A stretch of DNA of 37,014 nucleotides, from contig NZ_JAPSMC010000027.1 in the NCBI RefSeq assembly GCF_026847645.1, forward strand, positions 1 through 37,014. Reading direction: 5' to 3'. The position numbers and the translations under genes are program-made. Source of the DNA: Anoxybacillus sp. J5B_2022 (GTDB lineage Bacteria > Bacillota > Bacilli > Bacillales > Anoxybacillaceae). The notes under the pieces were generated by a model, which searched no databases, was not told the origin of the DNA, and worked only from the letters and a program-made list of their open reading frames with translations. Numbering within the stretch: the stretch's first letter is position 1; each line of letters opens with the position of its first letter. Shown here in pieces: positions 1-6,730 of the stretch.

Positions 1-77
1 CGCATCGTTTTTTGAAGAAGTTGTTCTTGTTCAGATGTCGGTAAAATTTTAATTTTTGCTGTTAAAGTCAATTTCAT
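1..77 (-). CDS. tnpB: TnpB-family RNA-guided nuclease/transposase accessory protein, N-terminal fragment (runs off window)
   Basis: Only the first 25 codons are present. The translation begins MKLTLTAKIKILPTSEQEQL, which is the typical beta-strand opening of TnpB (OrfB) proteins of IS200/IS605 and IS1341-type elements. The ATG is at 77-75 and is preceded on the minus strand by a strong GGTGAGG ribosome binding site. TnpB proteins are RuvC-fold nucleases guided by an RNA from the element's right end; here nothing of the catalytic part can be seen. The gene points away from the truncated MocR gene. Confidence 0.75.
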   Translation of the reverse strand, partial: MKLTLTAKIKILPTSEQEQLLQKTM

Positions 78-148
78 GTCCTCACCACCTTTCACTAATT
101 TTATTTTATATTTTTTTAGCGAAAAATAAACAAAAAAAACGCATTCCT

Positions 149-169
149 CCCCATGCTTGAAAGCAGGGG
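149..169. repeat. Subterminal hairpin of the IS element end
   Basis: The stem pairs 149-152 (CCCC) with 166-169 (GGGG). After an unpaired A at 153 it continues with TGCT against AGCA, leaving a very short loop. It lies 72 bases upstream of the tnpB start. Bulged hairpins at this position are what the Y1 transposase of IS200/IS605 elements recognises, so I read it as the left-end structure rather than as a transcription terminator; it lacks a T-tract on either strand. Confidence 0.55.
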
Positions 170-181
170 TTTCCTGCGTGA

Positions 182-574
182 TTAATCATGAAAAAGTTCT
201 CCATGAAAACAAGCAGTAGCTAAGTTATAGCGAATGTTTCGTAACGGTTGAGAAATTGCGAGTGATTGCGCCCGCGGCACGTAGTCAGGAACTAGCATTT
301 GCCATTTCGTGTCAAGAGAAGTAGAAGCGCTGGAAGCTCGCTGCCTCACAAAAATTCCTTTCCCTTGAAAACTTTCGACATATCCTTTTTGTTGCAGCTG
401 TTGATACGCTTTTTGCACCGTCACTAACGCCACTCCCAGCTCTTTTGCCAACTTTCGGACAGAAGGGAGCTGTTCGCCTTCTTTTAACATATTGGAAGAA
501 ATCCGGTCGATAAAATATTGGCATATTTGTTCGTGCACCGGAACGTGCGAATAGCGTTTTAAAGGAATGTTCAT
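182..574 (-). pseudogene. MocR/PdxR-type GntR-family regulator, truncated by IS insertion
   Basis: The 130-residue product starts at ATG 574-572 behind an AGGTGG ribosome binding site. Residues about 10-75 form a GntR-type winged helix-turn-helix (visible: EQICQYFIDRI, LPSVRKLAKELGVALVTVQK, YQQLQQKGYVESFQGKGIFV). After it comes the linker and the very start of the fold-type I aminotransferase domain (IRYNLATACFHGELF). MocR proteins are normally about 460-480 residues long, so roughly 340 residues are missing. The frame ends at a TAA that belongs to the inserted element. The protein may still be made as a DNA-binding fragment without its PLP/effector domain. It is divergent from an EamA transporter, the arrangement usual for MocR regulators and their target genes. 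Confidence 0.8.
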
Positions 575-583
575 ACTTCCACC

Positions 584-634
584 TACTGTTATAGAAAGAG
601 TTTTACTGTTATACAGCTATTATAGCATGCTATA
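584..634. promoter_or_regulatory. Probable MocR operator: direct repeats plus a palindrome between mocR remnant and eamA
   Basis: TACTGTTATA occurs twice in direct orientation, at 584-593 and 604-613, exactly 20 bp apart (two helical turns). A perfect 14-bp palindrome, TATAGCATGCTATA, follows at 621-634. Direct repeats spaced by whole turns are characteristic of MocR-family binding sites. They lie in the divergent intergenic region and would control both genes. I could not define a convincing -35/-10 pair for eamA. Confidence 0.55.
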
Positions 635-662
635 CGTAAAATAACAGAAAAAGGTGATGGAA

Positions 663-1571
663 ATGGTTTTGTTGGGGTATTTTGCGATGTGCCTTATTTT
701 TGGGACGACGTTTTTAGCGATTAAAATCGGCTTGCAAGCAGGGTGGACTCCGTATTTTTCTGCCGGTTTCCGCTTTTTTCTCGCCGGCTTTCTCGTCATT
801 GTCTACGGAATGGTGACGAAACAATTTTCTTTTCCAACGAAAAAGCAACTTGTGCCGTTTTTATTGACGGGGTTATGTATGACAGGTATGACATTTGGGA
901 CACTGTATTGGGCAGAGCAATACATTCCATCTAGTTTTGCCGCATTGTTATCAGCGACAGGACCGCTTTTTGTCACGTTGCTTCATGCAAAAGTTGAAAA
1001 AAGTAAAATGACGAGCGTACAGTTTGTTGGACTTGGTTTAGGTTTTCTAGGGATTGTTTTGCTCACCTTCCCATCGCTTTCGGTGCAGTTTCACCTCGTT
1101 TGGCTGCTTGCTTGCGCGGTTGTTATTATCGGGGAAAGTTTTTATGCCTTTGCCACCGTTTATTCTAAAAGAGTATTAAAACAAGGCGTTTCGTCGCTGA
1201 TGCTAAACGGCTATCAAATGTTGGTTGGTGGGTTGGCGCTGCTTGTCGCTTCTTTTTTTGCCGAGAAGCCCAATCTTTCCGCAGTAAACGGCAGCGGCTG
1301 GCTTTCGCTATTGTATTTAGTCATGATCGGCTCCGTTGTTGGGCACGGGTTGTACTATTGGCTACTCCAAAAAACAAACCCTTCGTTCCCAGCGACATGG
1401 CTATACGTTTCCCCGTTCCTCTCACTCGTCCTTGACATCGTTGTCCAAGGAGAAAAAATCCATCTCCTCTCCATGCTCGGTGGCATCGTCATTTTAACAG
1501 GCGTGTATGTGATGAACCAGCACATCGTCCGTAGCGCTTTTTCGAAAAAAGGGAAGGGTGTGGTATACTGA
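663..1571 (+). CDS. EamA/DMT-family transporter
   Basis: This 302-residue membrane protein has about ten hydrophobic helices arranged as two EamA repeats; the first starts at the N-terminus (FAMCLIFGTTFLAIKIGLQ) and the second near residue 145 (ACAVVIIGESFYAFATVY). Members of the drug/metabolite transporter superfamily export amino acids, nucleobases or other small metabolites; the substrate cannot be read from the sequence. I prefer the ATG at 663, because the AAGGTGAT Shine-Dalgarno at 651-658 is then correctly spaced; GTG 654 and ATG 657 lie inside that site. Pairing with a MocR regulator suggests a substrate linked to PLP or amino-acid metabolism, but that is inference. An acetyltransferase gene follows 30 bp downstream and is probably cotranscribed. 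Confidence 0.85.
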   Translation: MVLLGYFAMCLIFGTTFLAIKIGLQAGWTPYFSAGFRFFLAGFLVIVYGMVTKQFSFPTKKQLVPFLLTGLCMTGMTFGTLYWAEQYIPSSFAALLSATGPLFVTLLHAKVEKSKMTSVQFVGLGLGFLGIVLLTFPSLSVQFHLVWLLACAVVIIGESFYAFATVYSKRVLKQGVSSLMLNGYQMLVGGLALLVASFFAEKPNLSAVNGSGWLSLLYLVMIGSVVGHGLYYWLLQKTNPSFPATWLYVSPFLSLVLDIVVQGEKIHLLSMLGGIVILTGVYVMNQHIVRSAFSKKGKGVVY

Positions 1572-1601
1572 TGGAAAACGTTGCAAAAGGAGAGCGGGGG
1601 C

Positions 1602-2162
1602 ATGAAGAGCGAAAAAGAAAAAATGATAAACGGGGAACTGTATTGCGCGGCGGATCCGCAGTTAGCCCAAGAGCGAGAACGGGCGAGAAAGCTTACTCGT
1701 TTATATAATCAGACGCTCGAAACAGAATATGAGAAACGAGTAAGATTGTTAAAAGAATTGTTCGGTTCAACTGGAAACAACGTGTATGTTGAACCGAACT
1801 TCCGCTGCGACTACGGGTACAACATTCACGTCGGGGAAAATTTTTATATGAATTTTGATTGCGTGATTTTAGACGTGTGTGAAGTACGAATCGGCGATAA
1901 CTGCCTAGTTGGCCCTGGTGTGCACATCTATACAGCGACACATCCGCTACATCCGCAGGAAAGAAACACAGGACTAGAATACGGGAAACCGGTTCGCATC
2001 GGGCATAACGTATGGATTGGCGGAAGAGCGGTAATCAATCCTGGGGTGAACATCGGCGATAATGTTGTCATCGCCTCTGGCGCCGTTGTCACAAAAGACG
2101 TACCAAACAACGTCGTCGTTGGCGGAAACCCAGCCAAAATCATCAAGCGAATAGAAAATTAA
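1602..2162 (+). CDS. maa: Maltose O-acetyltransferase-type hexapeptide acetyltransferase
   Basis: The 186-residue product has the layout of the Maa/LacA/NodL family: an N-terminal Mac domain ([17 protein letters not shown], then [13 protein letters not shown]), followed by a left-handed parallel beta-helix of hexapeptide repeats. The catalytic-loop His lies in the motif YTATHPLHP, and the C-terminal coil has [14 protein letters not shown]. These enzymes move acetyl from acetyl-CoA to a sugar hydroxyl in the cytoplasm; the true acceptor is often unknown. ATG 1602 is chosen over the upstream TTG because AAAAGGAGA at 1585-1593 is spaced for it and the length then matches the family (about 183-187). 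It probably forms a two-gene unit with the transporter upstream, closed by the terminator at 2169. Confidence 0.88.
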   Translation: MKSEKEKMINGELYCAADPQLAQERERARKLTRLYNQTLETEYEKRVRLLKELFGSTGNNVYVEPNFRCDYGYNIHVGENFYMNFDCVILDVCEVRIGDNCLVGPGVHIYTATHPLHPQERNTGLEYGKPVRIGHNVWIGGRAVINPGVNIGDNVVIASGAVVTKDVPNNVVVGGNPAKIIKRIEN

Positions 2163-2168
2163 CCTTCT

Positions 2169-2196
2169 GCCCCTCATCATCTGATGGGGGGCTTTA
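2169..2196 (+). terminator. Rho-independent terminator after maa
   Basis: GCCCC (2169-2173) pairs with GGGGC (2188-2192), extended inside by CATC/GATG pairs across a short loop. The T-tract is weak (TTTAG). It lies seven bases after the maa stop codon. Confidence 0.7.
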
Positions 2197-2471
2197 GTAA
2201 TTTCGTTGATGCGTACATATTAACGATAAATACGTCCTGCCAATCATCGTAACAACATGAAAGGAAATAATTTAGGGGGAAGGAATTCGTTACGTGATGG
2301 GAGAAATGGCATCTTCATCGTCAGTTCGCCGTATCAAGGTACGAAATAAGAGTTGTCTAGTCGCTGTTGAACTAGGGAGTTAGTGATATAGTGAAGGATT
2401 TTTTCAGAAAAAACAGAATAAAAGTGAAAGAGTAGTTTAGGAATAATGCTTACGAAAGGAAGGAAAACAGG
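2197..2471. other. Intergenic region upstream of the aldehyde dehydrogenase gene
   Basis: About 275 bases with no gene that I can support. An extended -10 sequence (TGATATAGT at 2384-2392) is the best promoter candidate, but it has no good -35. The end of the region carries the strong AAAGGAAGG ribosome binding site of the next gene. A 28-codon frame at 2297-2383 looks like chance. Confidence 0.35.
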
Positions 2472-3911
2472 ATGCATACAACAACCGAAAAAAAGAAACT
2501 GTATATTAACGGCGAATGGGTAGAAGCGGAGGCGTATTCGGAGCTGTTGTCGCCGTATTCTGGCGAAGTGTTGGCGGAGATTCCGCTAGCGACAGAGCGT
2601 GATGTCAAGCGGGCGATTGCGGCTGCGTATGAAGCGCGGCGGACGATGGCAAAGATGCCGGCACACGAACGTGCAGCGATTTTAGAGCGAGTCGTTTCGC
2701 TATTGCAACAGCGGGCGGAAGAAGCGGCTACGATCATCGCGAAAGAAGCCGCAAAACCAATCACGACCGCCAAAGGGGAAGTAGCGCGCACGATTCAAAC
2801 GTACAAATTTGCCGCGGAAGAAGCGAAACGGATTCACGGGGAAACAATTCCGCTTGATGCTGCGCCAGGCGGAGAACATCGCGTCGCCTTTACGGTGAGA
2901 GAGCCGATTGGGGTGATCGGAGCGATTACGCCGTTTAATTTTCCATTGAACTTAGTGGCACATAAGCTAGGTCCTGCGATTGCCTCTGGAAATACGGTCG
3001 TATTGAAACCAGCGAGCCAAACGCCGCTTTCTGCCTACTTTATTGCCGAATTGTTTGAACAGTCAGGGTTGCCAAAAGGAGCACTCAATGTCGTGACCGG
3101 AAGCGGAAAAACGGTCGGCGACCAAATTGTTACCGATCCACGCATTAGCATGGTAACCTTTACCGGAAGCCCAGAAGTAGGGATTGGCATCCGCAACAAG
3201 GCTGGGTTAAAGCGCGTGACGCTAGAGTTAGGGTCAAACTCAGCGGTCATTATCGATGAACAAGTCGATGTCGAGCGAATCATTCCGCGGTGCGTCGTCG
3301 GCGCTTTCTCTTTCCAAGGGCAAGTGTGCATTTCATTGCAACGTATTTACGTGCATGAAAAACGGTATAAAGAATTTGTTGAAAAGTTTATTGCGGCGGT
3401 GAAGCAGTTGAACGTCGGCGACCCGCTTGATCCGAGCACAGACGTTTCCGCACTTATTTCTGCCAAAGACGTCGAGCGTTCGCTAGATTGGATCGAAGAA
3501 GCGAAACAAGGCGGCGCTACTGTTGCAGTTGGTGGAGAGAGACAAGGAAATATTTTGTTACCAACGGTCATTTTAGATGCGGCGCCAACGATGAAAGTAT
3601 CGTGCCAAGAAGTATTTGCGCCAATTGTGTTAATTAATCAAGTGCCTTCCGTCGACGAAGCGATTGAGCTTGTCAACGATTCGCGCTACGGGCTGCAAGC
3701 AGGCATATATACCGACAATGTTCATACGGCGTGGGAAGCGGCGGAGAAACTGCATGTTGGCGGGGTGCTTATTAACGATATCCCAACATTCCGCGTCGAT
3801 CATATGCCGTATGGCGGCGTGAAAGAAAGCGGATTTGGCCGCGAAGGAATTCGCTACGCGATCGAAGAAATGACGGAGTTAAAGCTGATCATTTTCAACC
3901 GGAATCGCTAA
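2472..3911 (+). CDS. NAD(P)-dependent aldehyde dehydrogenase (lactaldehyde/phosphonoacetaldehyde dehydrogenase-like)
   Basis: This 479-residue protein has the full ALDH fold. Visible are the Rossmann-domain signature ITPFNFPLN with the oxyanion Asn156, the cofactor-binding stretch VVLKPASQTPLS, the general base Glu252 in LELGSNSAV, the catalytic nucleophile Cys286 in GQVCIS, and the C-terminal PYGGVKESGFGREG. The enzyme oxidises an aldehyde to its acid with NAD+ or NADP+ in the cytoplasm. The GQVCISLQRIYVH stretch recalls the lactaldehyde, sulfoacetaldehyde or phosphonoacetaldehyde type rather than betaine-aldehyde dehydrogenases, but I cannot name the substrate. ATG 2472 follows an AAAGGAAGG site. 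It is monocistronic, ending at a strong terminator. Confidence 0.9.
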   Translation: MHTTTEKKKLYINGEWVEAEAYSELLSPYSGEVLAEIPLATERDVKRAIAAAYEARRTMAKMPAHERAAILERVVSLLQQRAEEAATIIAKEAAKPITTAKGEVARTIQTYKFAAEEAKRIHGETIPLDAAPGGEHRVAFTVREPIGVIGAITPFNFPLNLVAHKLGPAIASGNTVVLKPASQTPLSAYFIAELFEQSGLPKGALNVVTGSGKTVGDQIVTDPRISMVTFTGSPEVGIGIRNKAGLKRVTLELGSNSAVIIDEQVDVERIIPRCVVGAFSFQGQVCISLQRIYVHEKRYKEFVEKFIAAVKQLNVGDPLDPSTDVSALISAKDVERSLDWIEEAKQGGATVAVGGERQGNILLPTVILDAAPTMKVSCQEVFAPIVLINQVPSVDEAIELVNDSRYGLQAGIYTDNVHTAWEAAEKLHVGGVLINDIPTFRVDHMPYGGVKESGFGREGIRYAIEEMTELKLIIFNRNR

Positions 3912-3920
3912 CAAATTCGC

Positions 3921-3949
3921 CCGTGCCACTTGAAGTGGTGCGGTTTTTT
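3921..3949 (+). terminator. Rho-independent terminator after the aldehyde dehydrogenase gene
   Basis: A ten-pair stem (3921-3930 with 3934-3943, including G:T pairs) with a three-base loop is followed by a run of T at 3944-3949. Confidence 0.88.
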
Positions 3950-4021
3950 ATATTAAAAAAAGGATTTTCGCCAATCGTGCGGAATAAAGTAAAAGGAAAT
4001 CGGTGAAACAGGGGGAGAACA

Positions 4022-4786
4022 ATGGAAACGGTAGTACTTTCATTTTCAGGGAATGTCGCAGTATTAGAGTTGAACCGTCCGGATTCGTTAAATGCGATGG
4101 ACGTGCAAATGTTGAATGAATTGGTCGAAGCACTTCGCCAAGTCAAACAAAGCGATGCACAGCTTCTTCTTATTCGTGGGAGAGGAAGGGGATTTTCCGC
4201 TGGAGGCGATATTAAAACGATGCTTCGCGTCGAAGATGAAGGAGCGTTTCATGACGTGATGAACACGATCCAGCAGCTCATTACGACATTGTATGAGCTG
4301 CCGAAAATTGTTGTCGCAGCGATTCATGGACCAGCGGCAGGATTAGGGTTAAGTTTTGCGTTGGCAAGCGACTATGTCATCGCGACAAAAGATGCGCGCT
4401 TAGCGATGAATTTTATCGGCATCGGGCTTGTTCCAGATGGTGGGGGGCATTTCTTTTTAGCGAAGCGCATCGGCGAAGTAAAAGCGAAACATCTCATTTG
4501 GGAAGGAAAGCCGATGAGCGCGATGGAGGCATATGATTTAGGCATCGTCGATTTCGTCGCGGAAAACGAAGAACAAATCGAGCAAAAACTAGCAGAATGG
4601 CAAGCAAAACCGCTACAAGCGATGATTGCGACGAAAACGCTGTATGCCAAAACGACAAAAGACGAATTGCTGCACGTCCTTCAGCTTGAAACCGACGCCC
4701 AGCAAAAAATGCGGAAAACAACCGACCATCGTGAAGGTGTCCAAGCATTTTTAGAAAAACGAAAACCGAATTTTATCGGAAAATAA
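4022..4786 (+). CDS. Enoyl-CoA hydratase/isomerase family protein (YhaR-like)
   Basis: The 254-residue product is a crotonase-fold protein of normal length. Its motifs are the N-terminal VAVLELNRPDSLNAMD, the first oxyanion-hole segment GRGFSAGGDIKTM, and the second oxyanion-hole region HGPAAGLGLSFALASDYVI, followed by NFIGIGLVPDGGGHFFL. Crotonases act on acyl-CoA thioesters. In the position where classical hydratases carry catalytic glutamates I see D (GLVPDGGG), as in several Bacillus paralogues, so hydratase activity is likely but not certain. The segment from NFIGIGL to HFFL resembles Bacillus subtilis YhaR from memory. The ATG lies behind GGGGGAG. It is flanked by terminators on both sides and so probably forms its own transcription unit. 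Confidence 0.85.
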   Translation: METVVLSFSGNVAVLELNRPDSLNAMDVQMLNELVEALRQVKQSDAQLLLIRGRGRGFSAGGDIKTMLRVEDEGAFHDVMNTIQQLITTLYELPKIVVAAIHGPAAGLGLSFALASDYVIATKDARLAMNFIGIGLVPDGGGHFFLAKRIGEVKAKHLIWEGKPMSAMEAYDLGIVDFVAENEEQIEQKLAEWQAKPLQAMIATKTLYAKTTKDELLHVLQLETDAQQKMRKTTDHREGVQAFLEKRKPNFIGK

Positions 4787-4791
4787 GAACG

Positions 4792-4824
4792 AACGGCTCT
4801 TGTTCAGACGACAAGAGCCGTTTT
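4792..4824. terminator. Bidirectional terminator between enoyl-CoA hydratase and Uma2 genes
   Basis: A perfect 12-bp stem (AACGGCTCTTGT at 4792-4803, complement at 4811-4822) has a seven-base loop. T-rich sequence follows on the plus strand. The stop codon of the convergent minus-strand gene (4825-4823) overlaps the T-tract, so one structure serves both genes. Confidence 0.88.
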
Positions 4825-5389
4825 AGCTCCATGCAAACAATGGTGCTAACGGGATGGATAATTCTTTAAATTGTGCCGAGTGCAACGTATCTTGTTGTCC
4901 GTACGTTGCGATTCGTTGGTACGTTCCTTCTTGCAAATAGTATACGTGAACCATTTGATTGGCAGCATCAACAATCCAGTACTCACGAACTCCGTGGCGC
5001 TGATAAGCATAAAATTTTTCGTTATCGTCTTTTAAGGCAGTGGATGGTGACAATACTTCGACAACAAGTGCCGGTGCTCCGTAGCCCCCCTTTTTTCTAA
5101 TCTGTTTTTTGTCGCAAATGATGGCAATATCGGGATGGACAATATCATCAGGAGCTTCCTCATCGTCTTTTTGACCAAGGAATACATCAAACGGAGCGAC
5201 AAACACAAAACATTGTTTGTTTTGAAAAAAACGACGCAAGGAAAAATACAATTCTCCTACGACAAACTGATGCTCAGAAGACGGGACCGGCGTCATATCG
5301 TACGCTTTTCCGTTAATGAGCTCCCAACGCCCTTCCCACGTTTCCCAATCAGCATACGAATAGTTTTTGCCTTGCTCAGGAGTAGCCAC
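4823..5389 (-). CDS. Uma2-family (DUF820) PD-(D/E)XK-fold protein
   Basis: The 188-residue product shows the Uma2 pattern: WELINGKAYDMTPVPSSEHQFVVGEL near the N-terminus in segments, then VHPDIAIICD, and the core LVVEVLSPSTALKDDNEKF leading into YQRHGVREYWIVD. The Asp of HPD and the Glu of VEVLSP match the metal-binding residues of the PD-(D/E)XK nuclease fold. These proteins are abundant in cyanobacteria and scattered in Bacillaceae; their biological role is largely unknown and nuclease activity is predicted from the fold. The start is GTG (5389-5387) with a strong AAGGGAGGTGG site just upstream. It sits alone and converges on the enoyl-CoA hydratase gene. Confidence 0.85.
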   Translation of the reverse strand: MATPEQGKNYSYADWETWEGRWELINGKAYDMTPVPSSEHQFVVGELYFSLRRFFQNKQCFVFVAPFDVFLGQKDDEEAPDDIVHPDIAIICDKKQIRKKGGYGAPALVVEVLSPSTALKDDNEKFYAYQRHGVREYWIVDAANQMVHVYYLQEGTYQRIATYGQQDTLHSAQFKELSIPLAPLFAWS

Positions 5390-5599
5390 TGTCCCACCTC
5401 CCTTGAATATGGCTTATCTATAGATTAACAGAAGAACAAAAGAAATCAACAGAAGGGTGAGCAGTTCGTGGGTTGTCTATACCTATGTTAATAAGCCCCT
5501 CGGCGACGCGACAAGCATAGGGGCATTATAAAAGCGATGGATTTTAGCTCCTGTTGAGATATAGTATTCTAACATAGTGAAAAACTTAAATAAAAAATA
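5390..5599. other. Intergenic region between Uma2 gene and the gluconate locus
   Basis: There is no gene here. One stem-loop can be drawn: GCCCCT at 5495-5500 with AGGGGC at 5519-5524 around an 18-base loop. It has no T-tract and no assigned role. The remainder is AT-rich and leads into the promoter at 5600. Confidence 0.4.
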
Positions 5600-5628
5600 T
5601 TGCACATCTTTTCCATCTCATTTATAAT
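5600..5628 (+). promoter_or_regulatory. Sigma-A promoter of the gluconate regulator/kinase genes
   Basis: TTGCAC (5600-5605) and TATAAT (5623-5628) are separated by exactly 17 bases. Transcription should start near 5635, which places the downstream operators and cre across the start site and the leader, a layout suited to repression. Confidence 0.85.
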
Positions 5629-5633
5629 AACAC

Positions 5634-5645
5634 TAAACCGGTTTA
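5634..5645. promoter_or_regulatory. LacI-type operator 1
   Basis: TAAACCGGTTTA is a perfect 12-bp palindrome with a central CG, as expected for a LacI-family regulator. Close relatives recur at 5663, 8289 and 8320, always in front of genes of this locus, so the adjacent regulator (5697) is the likely ligand. Confidence 0.75.
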
Positions 5646-5659
5646 TGAAAACGTTTTCT
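5645..5659. promoter_or_regulatory. cre site (CcpA binding)
   Basis: ATGAAAACGTTTTCT matches the Bacillus cre consensus WTGNAANCGNWWNCW at every position. It lies between the two regulator operators, just downstream of the start site, where bound CcpA/HPr-Ser-P would block transcription during growth on glucose. Confidence 0.85.
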
Positions 5660-5662
5660 AAA

Positions 5663-5676
5663 CTAAATCGATTTAG
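5663..5676. promoter_or_regulatory. LacI-type operator 2
   Basis: CTAAATCGATTTAG is a perfect 14-bp palindrome, centred 30 bp from operator 1. The identical 14-mer occurs again at 8320-8333 upstream of the permease gene. Confidence 0.8.
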
Positions 5677-5696
5677 TAAAAGAGAGAGGGATCCCG

Positions 5697-6713
5697 TTGA
5701 AAAAAGTGACGATGGCCGATGTCGCGAAATTGGCCAACGTTTCCAAAAGTACAGTTTCGCAATATTTGAACAAACGCTACGAATATATGAGCGAGGAAAC
5801 AAGAAAACGCATCGCTCAAGCGATTGAGGAACTTGGTTATCAGCCGAATGTAATCGCCCGCAGTTTAAAGCAAAAAACGACGGCCACCATTGGTGTAATT
5901 GTGTTTAATATGCTGCATATGTTGACGACGCAAGTGTTGCATGCCATTGAAGAGGAATGCCAGAAGCGCGGGTTCCATGTTATTATCTGCAACTCGGACG
6001 ATGACCCAGAAAAGGAAAAAAAATATGTCAACATGCTTCTGGCTAAACAAGTGGACGGACTAATTGTTTTTCCGACAGGGAAAAACGAAGAGGTGTACCG
6101 TCCTCTTGTAGAGGAGCGCTTTCCCCTTGTCTTTGTTGACCGGATGGTGCCGGGGGTGGAAGTGGATAGCGTATTGTTAGACAATTTTAAGGCGGCAGAA
6201 ATGGCTGTTGATTATTTAGCATCACACGGCTATGACCGTATCGCTATTGTCATTCCACCGCTCGTTGCTTATAACGTACCGCGGATGGAGCGGTTTGAAG
6301 GGTTTCGCATAGCAATGGAAAAAAGAGGGTTTGTTGTCGATGAAAACAACATCATTGCCGTTACCCCTGCTTTGCTACCTGAAGAGCTGAAAAAGCGGTT
6401 TGCCAAGCCTGAACGACCAAATGCTCTATTTGCCATTAACGACTTGGCTTTGATGGGTGTTCTTCGCTTTGTGAAAGAAACTGATATTCGCGTGCCCGAA
6501 GACTTAGCGATAATCAACATTGATGATGTGCCGTTTGCTGATATTTATACTCCAATGTTGACGACGATTGCCCAGCCGACATTTTCCATGGGGAAAAAAG
6601 CAACCGAACAGTTGTTTGTGCAAATTGAGCAGAAGCGGAAAGAGAAGCCGCGTGTGTTTCGTTTCTCTCCGATACTGAAGGAACGGACATCGATTAGACG
6701 AAAGGATAAATGA
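5697..6713 (+). CDS. LacI-family transcriptional regulator of the gluconate locus
   Basis: The 338-residue product has a textbook LacI layout: helix-turn-helix at residues about 4-24 (TMADVAKLANVSKSTVSQYL), hinge segment to about 60, and a periplasmic-binding-protein-like effector domain (IGVIVFNML, VDGLIVFPTG, FPLVFVDRM, DNFKAAEMAVDYLASHGY, FAINDLALMGVL). The start is TTG at 5697-5699 behind GAGAGGG; ATG 5712 would remove part of the recognition domain. It is followed 17 bp later by gluconokinase and probably represses the locus until gluconate or a derivative binds. The sequence resembles KdgR-like regulators of Bacillus rather than B. subtilis GntR, which belongs to a different family. Four operator copies nearby support local control. 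Confidence 0.88.
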   Translation: MKKVTMADVAKLANVSKSTVSQYLNKRYEYMSEETRKRIAQAIEELGYQPNVIARSLKQKTTATIGVIVFNMLHMLTTQVLHAIEEECQKRGFHVIICNSDDDPEKEKKYVNMLLAKQVDGLIVFPTGKNEEVYRPLVEERFPLVFVDRMVPGVEVDSVLLDNFKAAEMAVDYLASHGYDRIAIVIPPLVAYNVPRMERFEGFRIAMEKRGFVVDENNIIAVTPALLPEELKKRFAKPERPNALFAINDLALMGVLRFVKETDIRVPEDLAIINIDDVPFADIYTPMLTTIAQPTFSMGKKATEQLFVQIEQKRKEKPRVFRFSPILKERTSIRRKDK

Positions 6714-6730
6714 CGAAGGGAGGAGAAACG

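Larger units (their letters stand above)
1..187 (-). mobile_element. Left end of an IS200/IS605-group (TnpB-type) insertion element
   Basis: Read on the minus strand, the element seems to begin near 187 and run out of the window at base 1. It contains a short non-coding end of about 110 bases and then the start of tnpB. The end carries an imperfect hairpin at 149-169 (four C:G pairs, one bulged A, then about five more pairs). Subterminal hairpins of this kind are typical of IS200/IS605 ends, which lack terminal inverted repeats. The junction is inferred because the neighbouring MocR reading frame stops making family sense at about 188. The minus-strand pentamer TTCAT (192-188) just outside could be the target motif; these elements insert 3' of a short fixed motif. 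The right end and any tnpA are outside the window, so the family assignment is firm but the exact boundary is not. Confidence 0.7.

Noticed and set aside
2297-2383. 28-codon open frame upstream of the aldehyde dehydrogenase gene
   Set aside because: No clear ribosome site at a proper distance, serine-rich chance composition and no likeness to anything I know.
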